Source of the DNA: Terana coerulea
Taxonomy: Eukaryota; Basidiomycota; Agaricomycetes; Polyporales; Phanerochaetaceae
DNA length: 64,000 bases
Reading direction: 5' to 3'
Assembly: GCA_024811115.1 (NCBI GenBank)
Contig: JAKOGH010001043.1
Coordinates: 186,001 to 250,000, forward strand
A model generated the notes under the pieces. That model did no database searches, had not been told where the DNA came from, and worked only from the letters and a program-made list of their open reading frames with translations. Made by a program: the position numbers and the translations under genes. Shown piece by piece: positions 1 to 10,849 of the stretch (the stretch's first letter is position 1; the number at the start of each line of letters is the position of its first letter).

Positions 1-90
1 ATTGCTCTCCTCGACGACGCCGGCACTGCTTGCTCCAGCCTACCCCTTCCCACCCCTCCCCCGCACCTCCCTTCGTCTTCAACCACCACC

Positions 91-994
91 ATGACTGCCA
101 TCGTCTCGCCAAGGCCTCGTCGCGCGTCGCTCAACCCCCAGCAGCCTCTCGAAGGGCCTGCGCCACTGCTTTCGCCGCCTATTTATCTCTCGAGCGACAT
201 GCCTCGCGTACGTCCCCATTCGTCCCCCTTAGAGCCCTCATTAACGCGTTTTTTTCTAGTCAACGGGCCTATTTAGCCCTCCTAGACTTATGTCCCCCAT
301 CCACATTGCAGCAACTGGCATCCACAAGCCTAACGTACGTCTCGCGCCTCACCGCCTCCGCGCTTTGATTGTCTGACGCCTTGGGCCACATTAGTTATCC
401 AAAGTACCCTCATGTAGCCCTACCAAGCGCCGCCGCGCCCATAACAGCTCGGGTCGCTCGTCGCGCAGACGGCACCCCCGCCCAGACTGTACCTCGTTCG
501 GACCGTCCATCTTCGACACCCTCCCGTGGATCTCCCAGGTCGAGTGTGCCCCCGAACGCGTCGATGTCTGGGACGTCGCAGATCTATCGCTTCTGCCCGA
601 CATCCCTCAGCATCAGCCGCACTCGTCAGGAGTCGGTCCGGTGCGACGCCGTAGGACGTCTACGCGCTCCGCTGCACCGCCGTTCGGGACCAGTGGCCTG
701 ACTGAACTCTCTTCTAACGCCACCCCGGCACCTGAGACGCGTTCTCCAGCCCGGTACCCGTCCCGCGTTCCACTGCAGGGTTACTACCAGGAGCCGCTGC
801 CGACGCAGTTCTGCCCCGCCCTTGACCGGGAGGCCCTCGACCCACGCACCCCTCCGCCGACGCACGCCCTCGACCCGCTTAGCGCCACCTTCCACCACCT
901 CATGCCCGTCCTGCCGTCTATGACCAGTCCCGAGCTTCTGCCGGCGGCGAAGCCTCCCACCCGGGCAGAGACGTTGTCGCCTTCTCCCATGTGA
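91..994 (+). CDS. Hypothetical low-complexity protein, three exons
   Basis: I do not recognise this protein. The ATG lies in a CACCACCACC-ATG context. Exons 91-207, 260-334 and 395-994 join in phase with GT...AG introns of 52 and 60 bp, giving about 263 residues that end at a TGA. The product is rich in Pro, Ser and Arg. Around residues 73-87 it has a basic patch (TKRRRAHNS...SSRRRH) that could be a nuclear localisation signal, followed by an acidic, Trp-containing stretch (DVWDVADLSLLPDIP). No catalytic motif or membrane segment is visible. The join is supported by three stop-free exons in consistent phase, typical for this fungus, but a homology search is needed to confirm it. It could be a lineage-specific regulatory protein. 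Confidence 0.6.
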
Positions 995-2689
995 CCGCAT
1001 CATCCCCGCATTCGCGTTCCCAGCACATCGCAGCTCTCTCGCCCGCCGGATACGGTGGCGTTATCTATCTCTATTGCAGCCTCGGACCCATCGGACGGGC
1101 AATCGCCCGCGCACTATAGCAAATATCACACCTCGCAGGAATCAGAACTTAGCATTATCAGCATCGACCATCAGCATCTCGTCCCCCAGCAGAACAGACG
1201 CATCCCACCATCCATCGGCTCTATATATTCTTATTTCGTATATCGGCTGCCCAACCATTCCAACGAATGCATTAATAGCTGTGAGCACGAGCAGCAAATA
1301 CACATCGCTCGCCCACAGCCGTCTTCCAGTACGTATTCTATTTCACCACACGAAGCAGCACGTGAGCTCATGACGTCGCGATACGTAGCTTTGCTCGCCT
1401 TCACTACATGTATCACCAAACAGCCCGCACTGCATTGCTTCGCCCAGGTGTACAACAACCTTCTCTTCCTCGTCAACTTCATCTCGAGCCCGCCAAGTTA
1501 ATGTGGGCTTCGACCATCGATCTTAACTGCCCATTTCCACCTACGCAGCCCGTGATCCCGCACACGGTCGACCGCCGCTTGATTCTCTCGAAGCAACGCT
1601 CGTCCGCTCGTGTTCGCGCCGCTGCCTCTTCGCCTCCACCTCGACCCCCGCCTCGCCTCCCCGCCGTGCCGACAGGTCTCCGCCCGCATCCCTTCGCCCC
1701 CGTCGCATCTCGATCGTAGTCATCTCGCTTCCATTTACTCGCCCATCTCACGAGACTGCCCTGGCAGCGCTCGCCTTGCCCCCTTATCTCAGAAGACTGC
1801 CCTCGCAGTGCTTGCTTTACCCCGTCTGCTTCCCCGCTCCTCCTCGTTCTTCGCTTATATCCGGGGCGATAACGCCCGCTTTGCTTCGCGCTCTGCATCC
1901 ACGCTCGCCTTCTGCCGTTTTTCCTGCTCCCGCCTTTCCCAACTCGTTCACGCTGTCTCATATGTCCTTTCCCTCTCTTCTTTTCATTTCGCTACGAACT
2001 GCTGCTCGCACCTGCATGCCCCCGCGCTCGTCTCGCTGCTCACGAACTCCGCCACGTTCTCTCCGCTCTTCTCGTTTACCCACGTCTGTGTCCTTAATTT
2101 GCTTCACCCCCTTAGTTGCTCGTCGTTAGTGCACTTTGCGTTGTTCGCCCTAGCTGTTCTCGGTGTATGTCCTACCAGTCACGAATGCAATGCACATTCT
2201 CACCAAATGCGCGCGGAATGTGTGCTGTGGTTTGGTGTGTGCCGTGGTAACTTACAGGGTGCTGATGCGTCCGCTAGGAGGCCTGTGCGGTGATCTAGCG
2301 TGGTACCGGAGTGGGTGCCTGAAGGGCGACCGGGACGATGGCGGACCTGATCAAGGATACCATGATGTTGGTAGAGAGCGGCCTCTGGTCTCAGCTTCTG
2401 AAAGCATTTGCATAAGGGGGCCATATGCGCGCACAGGACACGCAAACGATACAGTAGAGATGAAGGACGACTGTCAGTCGACCACAACGGGCCTTACAGA
2501 GGTTCTCCGCGCGCTGCTCAGGAACGGCTCACCGTCATCCGCGGTCGAAATGCATGCGCATATATAGTGGAAAGCGAAATTCGATTGCCCCCGGTTAGCT
2601 TTGGTCTCCTTTTTTGTGGCATAATCAGACAGTATGACAGTCGCGTCTTACCAGTGGTAAACCCCTAGCTGGTCCAAGCCCCGCTGTGA
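995..2689. other. Pyrimidine-rich intergenic region
   Basis: No convincing exon is seen on either strand in 1.7 kb. From about 1480 to 2160 the + strand is strongly enriched in C and T, which keeps several frames open without giving protein-like composition. It may hold the 3' end of the upstream gene's transcript, an untranslated leader or a non-coding RNA; the sequence alone does not decide. Confidence 0.5.
1745..1826. repeat. Two-copy imperfect tandem repeat of about 40 bp
   Basis: The stretch beginning ATCTCACGAGACTGCCCT near 1745 is followed directly by a diverged copy beginning ATCTCAGAAGACTGCCCT near 1785. Both copies continue with related GCAG.GCT.GC.TT.CCCC sequence. It lies inside the pyrimidine-rich region and overlaps no recognised gene. 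Confidence 0.6.
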
Positions 2690-5600
2690 CTACGACCCAG
2701 AACCCCGCCAGTTAAACCCTGTGCCAATATCGGTCAACACGTCTTCATGAAAAGGGATGATGGCGGACTTACCAGGAACACCAACGATAGATGGATCCTG
2801 CATGGATGGAAGTAGTTCGTTGGATGGTAACGGCGGCGCGAAGAACTCGGTGACGTCCATTGGGGACAGCATCTCTTCTGATCCCTGGGTGGACGACGGC
2901 TGCGTATACGGGCCCGCTACGGCCAGATTGTCTCTGGGATCTACCGACTGGCGGGCCGCGTGCGCCTCAGGCCTCGTCTTTGTAGGCGACTGCATCAGGT
3001 AGTCCGCGTCGGACTGGTCGAGCAGACCCTGTAAGAAGCGCGAGTAGAGCTTCGGGCTACGCTGTTCGTCAATCGCAACCGCGGGCGCGCCGAGCAGGTC
3101 AACGGCGCGCTGCACCTTCTCGTGTACTTGCGCACGCTGGCGGTCGTTAATGTATTGCGCGTAGCGCGGCTGCAGGAGCTTAACGAGGAAGGTACAGGCG
3201 ACGGCGACGGCGACTGTCTGGGAATCGGGGGCGTGGCGGAGGAAAATCTCTGGGGGAGTTATGAGTCAGCGTGTATGGCATGAATGTGGCGCGAGGTTGA
3301 TGCGTACTGTGCTCTGGCACACCAATATCTTCCAGGAAGGCAGTCAGGACGTCCATAGCGGCATCCAGGCACTGATCAATCGTCAGATGATTTTGTTTAG
3401 ACGAAGGGTGGGCTAGGCTTACACGTTCAAGCAAGCGCACATCTATGCTAGTGTCGCTTTTGCTGAAGGCATGGTGGAGGGCAAGGCACAGAATCGTCAT
3501 TTGCGTATAGCTGTAGGCCAGGCGCAACATGCCAGTGCGGAACCTGGTCCGCAGGTCCCTGGAGTCCGTCTGTTCGTCGATGCGGATGTGCCAGACATCC
3601 CACGTGCGCACGAGCTCGTCGTCTGCCTTGAATGCAAGCTCCACGATGTCAAGCGTCTTGTCGAACCCCGTCGGGCTATTTGGATCGCTGTGAACCGCCT
3701 CGCGGAAGCGGCCGAGAATGGCGAGAGCCGCGCTGTGGAAGGCGAGGTGGATGTCGAAGTTCTTCAGGTTCCACTCAGAGCTGTTCCACCACGCATCGGA
3801 GTGGTTTGCGACGTAGCCCGTGTTGCGGACAATCGGGCTCCGGCCGTACTGCGAGCTCATCGAGCAGTCGAGGTTGAAGCAGTTCAGCCACGCGCGGGTC
3901 CGGTTGAGCAGCACCCGCGCGTGCATCTCGTTCTCGGGCTTAGTTATGTTCCGGTGGTGCAGGTTCAGCTCCTGGGCGATCTGGACGGCGACGCCGAGAT
4001 AGATCCAGCTCCGATCGTCTTCCCACTTGCGCGAGGGTACGGGATAAAGCGCAAGCAGAAGATATGCATAGACGACTTCCACTGAGTTCTGCCCGCCAAT
4101 AAGGGCAGTGCCAGCAGCCAAACGTGCGTAGTGCATTGCCTTCTGGTAGAGTTCAGGTCGTTTGGTATAAAACCTAGAGGCGATGCCGCAGACTGAAGAT
4201 GCCGGTGCGTCAGGATATGCGGGATTAAGAGCTGGGATAGATACTTACTAACGGTGAAGAGAAAGGGGCTGCGGAAAACCAAGTATGGCGTTGTATAGAG
4301 GACAGGGTCTAACAAGCTGGTTGAAATATTCATGTAATCCCAATATCTGTGAAAGGTGTGTCAGTCACCGAATACCGCTCCTGGCCGTGCATACACTCAC
4401 AAAACAATGAGTCTGTCTGCCTCCTCGGCCGTAATGAGCCCACAGCGGATGATATGAGGAGCGGTGTCGCTCTTCAACGGCAGGTGCTCCACAGCAGGAC
4501 CTGTCGATGCCTCATTGCTTGTGCATGCCGGAACGCCTGGTCCAAATTCACTCGGCCTGAAGTGATTTGGATTCACCAGACCGACGTCGCCCTCATCGCC
4601 CTCGTCATCCGCACCGATCCCGTTGTCCAAACTCAGGCTCGCAACCGACGGCGCCGAGTCAATCCAGCGGCGCGACGTGGGCCCTCGCCCATGCTCACAT
4701 CGACGTCTCCCTCGTTGTCCTCGCCATTCCTGCCAATCTCGCTGGCCAAGCTTAGGCTCGCCGCCGACGGCGCCAAGTCCCGGGCCCGACGGCGTGCCGT
4801 TGGCTTCTCGTATGTACTCAAAACACTGGCATCTGCATACTCGACGTCGGTCGCGAACGCGAACACGTCCTCCTCCACACGTAGATCACCCATCGCACTT
4901 GACCCGCCCATATTGATGTCCCCGTCGAAGGCCTCCGTCGACTCGCGCGCCCTCTTGAGCACGTCCTCGGCGCGTGTGGTTCCCGCCGGCACGCCCGCCT
5001 CCTCCGCTAGCGCATAACTCCCGATCTCCGACGACACGAGCCGATGGCCCCACCCGGACGCGTAGGAGAGGAAGTCAAACCGACTCGGCGACGGCATGGC
5101 TGAACTTTGTGTTTGAATTCTCTTGTTCGCCACCTCGAGCTGCGACATGAGGCGCTTCATTTTCTCTGCTTGCGCTTTGATCTGGTTCATTAGCATTTCG
5201 CGCTTCCTGCGTGCAACACAGCTTGGTAGTTAGCACATCACAGGGTGCATCTATGCAGTGATCTTGCTCACGGTGGTGGTTTCCACACCGTCCATTCCGA
5301 ATTGCTGCAGTCGTGGCCGACTCGGTAACAGCGCTTGCAGATGGTATGATCATCTTGCGAGGGCTCGCATCTGACCTGTACGAAAGGTCAACAATGACGC
5401 TTCAGTCTCTCACAGAAAGGTTTACTTTAAGCTGGTTGCATCGTGCACATGCTCTATATTGACGTCAGCGTGGAGATACGTCTCAGCTTGACCCAAAGTC
5501 AACACTTACTGCTTATTACCCTTGGCCTAGGACCCGGTAAATCATGATATAAGACAGACAGTCAGCAAACAAAACGAAAAGCAGAGCTGAAGAAATACGG

Positions 5601-5834
5601 ACGAGGTGCCTTTCTTTGACCTTTGAGTTGTGTGGAGTCTCACCCGTCATAACACGATCGAGGTCGCGGCCTGAGGAATCGTGAGAGGATATCGCTGGTT
5701 TGGATTGCATAATGCAAGGGTTGACCTGGCCCACTACACAATGTGAGAAAACATTCTGGCCAATCAATCCGTGGAAGCTCACCGCCATTGTTGACAGCCA
5801 CTTCAGGCGCCAGCGCTTCGAGGTGCGAAGTCAT
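2690..5834 (-). CDS. Zn2Cys6 fungal-specific transcription factor
   Basis: This is a GAL4-type binuclear zinc cluster regulator acting in the nucleus. Splicing of several short introns gives, near the N-terminus, ACARCNQLK followed by VRCEPSQDDHTICKRC and YRVGHDC. That is six cysteines in CX2CX6CX8CX2CX6C spacing, encoded across two introns at about 5385-5510. A basic/coiled linker follows (RKREMLMNQIKAQAEKMKR), then an acidic Ser-rich region, then the fungal transcription factor homology domain (LITAEEADRLIVLFYDW, ASRFYTKRPELY, HYARLAAGTALIGG, DRSWIYLGVAVQIAQELNLH). The C-terminus ends at 2690. The start chosen is the ATG of MTSHLEALAPEVAVNN at 5834, only 44 bp below the stop inferred for the next gene upstream. 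The domain arrangement resembles the PrtT/Leu3-type group, but the target genes cannot be read from sequence. Confidence 0.85.
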
Positions 5835-5878
5835 GCAGGCTGGCCAGTCGGAGGGCTACAAATACATGTATGAACTCT

Positions 5879-7271
5879 TTAGCTGGAACGCCTGGTGAAG
5901 AATTGAACACCAACCTCACAGTAATTATAGAGATCATTATGACTAGCGATGGCGAATTCCGCCTCCGAGTGCTAAGAGATTATACGTTCAGGTCGCACTT
6001 GCATACATGCCCAATAACATGCTTACAGACCTCAAGAATATAGTTGAGTACTTCATCAAGTGGATCATCAAGCTAAACAAATAAGCCGGTGAGCTTGTAT
6101 CAGAGCTCAGAAGAAGGACAGGTACCTGGAACACATGTGGGAGTTCCTCAATATCAGATGACGAGGCTGGCGACGGCGTCCCAGATTGCTCTGTTGGCTG
6201 CGACCTCCTGCTTGAACCTGAAGCGGGAGTCGAACATTCTTCACCACTCCCTACGGAACCTCCGACATTCCCCATAGGACTTTCAAAGCTCGCCACTGGA
6301 CCTCTAGTCGTACCCGGCCAGTCCTTAGCCCAAAATGGCTTCCTCGTGCGTCCAAGTGTATCCTCCGCTCGTGGAACAGAGGCCTCGACTGGGATTGGCT
6401 CACGAAATCCGAGCGCGCGTGACTTGAGTTTGTAGTAGCGAAGGAAAAGGCATTGGTTCTTTGGAAGTTCACACCCGCTGGTTGTATCGGAGCCTCTTAA
6501 AAGAGGGCCGTTCCGCTGCTCCAGAGACATCTTGATGCCCTTTTGGAAAGACAACCCAAGTCGAGCGGTGACAAGGCATTTGGCGCCGTGGGCGCCGCAA
6601 AAGATATATCATGGCCCTGGTCGTGGTTCAGAAAAGGCTGCAAGGGCCCACCGCGAAGTCTTCAACCAGCCCGAAACAAGAACGATGTTGTCCGGCGAGA
6701 CGTTGAGACGTTTGCTCGAGGCGAAATTACACCACGAAGCATGATGCCGAGCCATGTAGGGCCCAAATTCCATGTTCGGCAGAACATAGCTTTGTACCCC
6801 TTCATCGCCTAGATATGCCATTGCGCCTTGTGCACTGTTGCAGCTGAACGTGTATGACGCCCCTGCTTGCCTAGAATTGAGGTGTTCAAATGAGCCGGGA
6901 GTGTATCGAAGTCAATGAGCTGTAGCGCTGGATACTCACCCCGCTGTGACTTCTGCTACTAGCGTGCAGGACGTTGACTTCTTGTTATAAACTGGGCCAG
7001 GTGGGAGGAAATTATCGTTGGTGACGATCAGGTCTGACTCGTCAATCTGAAGCATGACGAAACCCTCTGGGACTCCGCGACTGTTCACAGCATGCTCTTG
7101 TGGATGAATGGCATTGAATAGGCGGTAGAATCGGCCGTCGTGTGTAAACCCGACATCGCCAATTAGTACTTCCCCGAACTGAGAAGGCTCTGGTTGCCAC
7201 AGTGGAAGGCCATAGCCGCGGCTGACGAGCTGTTCGGCATAGACGTAAGCTGCAGGAGGAGAATCTGACAT
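5879..7271 (-). CDS. YVYAEQL-family Agaricomycete protein, frame broken
   Basis: This belongs to a large protein family of unknown function expanded in Agaricomycetes. The N-terminus is recognisable by SPPAAYVYAEQLVSRGYGLP followed by GEVLIGDVGF and GRFYRLFNAI. Later parts also match the family: the GPYMARHHASW segment, IVLVSGWLKTSRWALAAF, the NQCLFLRYYKLKSR segment, and near the C-terminus LDDPLDEVLNYILE and HSEAEFAIASHNDLYNYCE. The start is the ATG at 7271. An in-frame TGA at 6609-6611 lies between the WALAAF segment and the next conserved block; an adjacent T4 run and CC pair suggest compensating indels. So this is either a decaying copy or a sequencing artefact. The likely stop is near 5879. 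An 810-bp inverted-repeat element sits about 160 bp upstream of the start. Confidence 0.7.
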
Positions 7272-7421
7272 GAGGGCCGCGCAGGGACGAGCAAGAAGGA
7301 AGCTCACTCAAAGTTGGGCAATATGGCTTATACTCCCCGGCGGTATATACACCGCCCTTGGGCAAGGTGCTTCTGGAAGTCCGTCACTTGGACCATGCAT
7401 CCATGGGCGTATGCAGTGCGA

Positions 7422-7430
7422 CTTCGTCTC
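7422..7430. repeat. 9-bp target-site duplication, left copy
   Basis: CTTCGTCTC stands directly outside the left terminal repeat. The identical copy at 8241-8249 stands directly outside the right one. Confidence 0.75.
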
Positions 7431-7564
7431 TAGTCTCGTTCCCATTCCGTGTCTAAGGCATCAAGGCGGGGCCTGCCGTGCGGAGATCGAATAATCGATG
7501 CACGGTGATGCGTTAGAACGTCTGGTGACTTCCGATCATCCAGGTGTAGATCGCTCGCACGTGA
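7431..7564 (+). repeat. Left terminal inverted repeat
   Basis: This is the left arm of the MULE-like element. It pairs with 8105-8240 in inverted orientation, with an identical 15-bp outer end and a highly conserved inner end finishing GATCGCTCGCACGTGA. Confidence 0.8.
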
Positions 7565-8104
7565 CGCCTCTCGGGCTTGCGTTGCACGTCGACGACCTTC
7601 CTCGCTTTGTCCTTGCTCACAACGCCCTTCGCCCGTCCTTCGTTCTTTACCCTCTGTCCTTCCCTCAGTTCTTCGGTTTCCCCTTATCGCTCCTGCGCTT
7701 GCCTCACGTGCACCCCGGTCAATAACTTCGCCCAAGCCAGCCAACGATGCTAGAAACAACCTGCGCGAACAAGGGCTGTAGTAGGGCTGTTCTGGAGAGG
7801 TGGCGAGTACCTGAGGGCTTTGGGCATCGTAGAAGGTAGCTTAGGAGTACATTCCCCCACCTTCAATCCTTATTCCGAGAGGCTGTTTGTATACTGGTGT
7901 GGCCTGTCCCTCAGTCCGATCCCTTCAGCTTCTAGCACACCTCTGGCAGCCTGGCTGTCCCAATTTGTAGAGTTCTTGATAATTCATGTATCTATGCAAT
8001 CTTACACTACATGAAACAAAATGGTACAATGGAAACTACTGGCATATATGCGCTGCAGTGAGACTGGAGGCTCGAGAGCAGTGGCTTAGAGTGCTCGCGT
8101 GCGA

Positions 8105-8240
8105 TCACGTGCGAGCGATCTACACCTGGATGATCGGAAGTGACCAGACGTTCTATGACATTACCGTGCATCGATATTTCGATCTCCGCACGGCAGGCCC
8201 CGTAGGGCCAATGTCATAGATACGGATGGGAACGAGACTA
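8105..8240 (-). repeat. Right terminal inverted repeat
   Basis: This is the right arm of the MULE-like element, the reverse complement of 7431-7564 with a few substitutions and a small length difference near positions 8200-8225. Confidence 0.8.
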
Positions 8241-8538
8241 CTTCGTCTCCTGGACCCACCGCCTTGAGCCTAATAGACTTGTTTATAAGTGCCTTGACAT
8301 GCTTGACACCTTCTGGAATGGAGATGAATTCAAGATAAGTTTCTGTTGCAGTGCCTTGCATAGGCGCCCAAATGTCTGCAGGTATTTGTCCCGTACAAAT
8401 AGAGCCTTGTAAGGTAATGTTGACGGTCACATCAGCCACTGCGCGTCGCCCTGCGTGACGGACACGATGTCGCCGTCTTATGCTTATTCTCTGTACCCTT
8501 TGAAGCACGTCCAGATCTATACACTTCAGATTTCTCAA
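8161..8538 (-). pseudogene. Unrecognised ORF whose 3' end lies in the transposon
   Basis: An open frame reads VADVTVNITLQGS...GQIPADIWAP, then ETYLEFISIPEGVKHVKA and INKSIRLKAVGPGDEV, and then runs into the right arm of the inverted-repeat element, where it stops. No proper ATG opens the frame at 8538; the first in-frame ATG is at MQGTATETYLEF. This may be the last exon of an unrecognised gene with its original C-terminus displaced. Across an excised element the frame would continue ALHTPMDAWSK and stop. I do not recognise the family, and it may not be expressed. Confidence 0.3.
8241..8249. repeat. 9-bp target-site duplication, right copy
   Basis: CTTCGTCTC directly follows the right terminal repeat and matches 7422-7430 exactly. 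Confidence 0.75.
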
Positions 8539-8943
8539 GGCACTGTAGTTGCGTCTCTTGAGGCCTTTTGCCCGTGAAGTTGAACAAATAATGATGACGT
8601 CAGCTGCTTAGGTTGAGAGAACGCCACAAAGCGGCGGAGTCACTCCCAGTCAGATCTTATTATCCCATCACACCTTACCATCCTGTCGTCTTGCCACAAA
8701 GCTATCAATATCTCCGTCTCTTCGACTGGCTACGTTGTCCAATTCAAGCTGGGATCAATATTCGCAAAGGCCGCAGTTCAATAGACACCGACATGTACGC
8801 GACAGGATGTTTCTACACACAGACGCGAAAGGCTGACTGCGACCGCTGGCACGCTCACCAGAGACTCATAAAGTCCGCTGCGTCTCCCCATTCCCAGTGC
8901 TCCGGCACCGCACTGACACGCTCTCTTTCCTTAGATCATCATA

Positions 8944-10246
8944 ATGTCGACAACCGGAGTCCACGACCGTATCATCAACTTTGGCGCAGGACCCTCCGCC
9001 TTGCCCCTGCCCGTCCTCGAGCAAGCGCAAGGCGGGCTGCTCAATTTCGCTGGCACCGGCATTGGCATCGCTGAAATCTCCCATCGCTCGGCCGAGTTCA
9101 CCGCCTTCGTCGCGCAAGTCGAGCAGAACATCCGCACACAGCTCGACGTGCCCTCCACGCATTCGATCCTGTTTACCCAGGGCGGCGGCTCTGCGCAATT
9201 CGCCGCCACGGTGCTGAACATGCTCGCGCGGTACAAGCTGCTCCACCCCGAGAAGACCGGCGCTGGAGACAGTGCTTGACTACGTCGTCTCGGGCAGCTG
9301 GAGTAAAAAGGCGGCCGAGGAGGCGCGAAGGCTCACCGTCGGCGGGCATGCCACCGTGAACATCGTCGCGGACGCGCGCACACACTCGGTCAACGGCAAG
9401 TCGTTCGACAACATCCCCCCGCACGCCGACTTCCACTTCAGCCCCGACCCGGCGCTGATCTACTACTGTGAAAACGAGACCGTCGACGGCACCGAGTTCG
9501 CGCACGAGGCCGGCGCGCCCGCCGCGTTCCCGTACGCGCGCCTGCACCCCGACGCGCACCTCGTCCCGCTCGTCGCGGACTACAGCAGCAGCTTCATGTG
9601 CCGCCCGATCCCGCGCCTCGCCGACCACGCCGTCATCTACGCCGGCGCGCAGAAGAACATCGGCCCCGCGGGCCTCACGGTGCTCATCGTGCGCCAGGAC
9701 TGCCTCGTCGATGTCGACGCGGCGGCGGCGCTCGGCGCGCTGCCCGTGCCGACGATGCTCTCGTGGAAGACGCTCGCGGACAGCAAGTCGCTGTACAACA
9801 CGCCATCCGTGCTGTCGATCTACATGACCGGGCTCGTGCTCGAGCGCATGAAGACGATGGGCGGCCTGGCGTACTACGAGGAGTTGAACAGGAAGAAGGC
9901 GCTCAAGGTGTATGGTGCGGTGAATGAGGGCCAGACGAAGGGTGTGTTGCGAAAGAAGGTCAAGGACGGGAGCGAGAGCTGGATGAATGTGGTGTTCGAG
10001 GTTCTCGGGGAGGGTGCAGAGAAACGGTTCTTGGATGGCGCGAAGGAGAGAGGCATGTCGGGCTTGAAGGGACATCGGTCGGTTGGAGGTACGTCACCAT
10101 TTTGTACCATTTTACTTTTTAGTCTGACTGAAAATGCCTCAGGTATCCGCGTGTCACTCTACAATGCTATTACTGAAGAGCAAGTGGACAAGTTCGTAGC
10201 TTATATGCACGAATTCATTGCTCAGGAAACCAAAGACAAACAATGA
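8944..10246 (+). CDS. SER1: Phosphoserine aminotransferase
   Basis: This is a PLP-dependent enzyme of serine biosynthesis that converts 3-phosphohydroxypyruvate and glutamate to phosphoserine and 2-oxoglutarate in the cytosol. The start is the ATG at 8944. The protein opens INFGAGPSALPLPVLEQAQ and includes GIGIAEISHRS, the phosphate/PLP loop FTQGGGSAQFAA, YVVSGSWSKKAAEEA, YYCENETVDGTEF and the PLP lysine in YAGAQKNIGPAGLTVLI. One intron (about 10090-10141) precedes the last exon, which ends IAQETKDKQ. The frame breaks at about 9265-9275: the first exon frame reads HPEKTGAGDS then hits TGA at 9277-9279, while the next conserved segment, LDYVVSGSW, is in the +1 frame. No intron with fitting phase explains this. 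I read it as a sequence indel in an otherwise complete gene. Confidence 0.93.
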
Positions 10247-10383
10247 ACACCAAAGGCAAATGGAACCCGAGCCTGCGTAATGTATTCATATTCATAGAGA
10301 ACGAAGCCATACTGCCTACGCACAAACCTACCCTGTTGCGCATACCCGCGGCATTCAACTGTCCAAATAGAAATTAATAGTGT

Positions 10384-10849
10384 TCAAACTGTCCAAGTGC
10401 TCGATGTCGCAGGCTTCTGAGTGACCTTCAAGTTAACAGTCACCGGGAGGAAATACACAATCACGCGAATGTCGCAATTCGAGGGCAAGCGAAACGTCTT
10501 CTCACCACTCACCGCCAGCATCAAGCCGGAACGGGCTATGGCCGATCGCTGCCAGTAGCCCAGCCGTCTCCCCGCTATGCGACGTAATGGAGATCTCTAC
10601 GCCATCCCTACCGTTAGTGCTTGCCGCGAAGTGGACGGTGGGCATACACAAGTCAACTTGTCGCAAGATCTCCAGGAGGTCCGAGCGTACGCGGACCTGC
10701 TGCTTGTCCGCCGCCTCGCGTACGTCCCGCGTCCCCTCCGCGAAGCCCTTAAATGGTAAGAGATATAAGTAAGTGCGAGTATGGAGATATCTTGTTCCAC
10801 TCTCCGTAATAAGGCTACTAGTATAGTGTGCGAGGCAGACGGTCTTCAT
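10384..10849 (-). CDS. Uncertain small gene, frame unclear
   Basis: I do not recognise this gene. From the ATG at 10849 a frame runs MKTVCLAHYTSS...VRVRSDLLEILRQVDLCMP, then TVHFAASTNGRDGVEISI, and stops at 10502. A second frame overlapping its end looks just as protein-like (LGYWQRSAIARSGLMLAVSG, then EKTFRLPSNCDIRVIVYF and LPVTVNLKVTQ) and stops at 10384. The two may be one protein split by an indel or a missed intron, since the window has many such breaks. It is convergent with SER1 and divergent from OGG1. Confidence 0.35.

Larger units (their letters stand above)
7431..8240. mobile_element. MULE-like non-autonomous transposon (810 bp)
   Basis: The element begins TAGTCTCGTTCCCAT at 7431 and ends with the exact reverse complement at 8240. 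The two terminal arms (about 134 and 136 bp) are nearly identical in inverted orientation; the inner 97 bp differ at roughly seven positions by eye. It is flanked on both sides by the identical 9-mer CTTCGTCTC (7422-7430 and 8241-8249), read as a target-site duplication. Long terminal inverted repeats with a 9-bp duplication are the hallmark of Mutator-like elements. The interior (about 540 bp) has no transposase-like reading frame, so any movement would depend on an enzyme encoded elsewhere. Confidence 0.8.

Noticed and set aside
1610..2293. 227-codon plus-strand frame in the pyrimidine-rich region
   Set aside because: It lacks an ATG at its start and is Ser/Leu/Pro-rich simply because of C and T richness; no splice structure or family match.
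2341..2418. Short frame MADLIKDTMMLVESGLWSQLL resembling the start of fungal MFS proteins
   Set aside because: It stops after about 25 codons, no following exon fits an MFS transporter, and similar short starts occur by chance.
9232..9273. A 42-bp GT...AG segment as an intron explaining the aminotransferase frame break
   Set aside because: Removing it leaves the wrong phase (it leads into TGA) and would delete the HPEK segment that the family has.
9173..10075. 300-codon minus-strand frame rich in Arg, Val and Glu
   Set aside because: It is an antisense shadow of the phosphoserine aminotransferase, caused by the high GC content of third codon positions.
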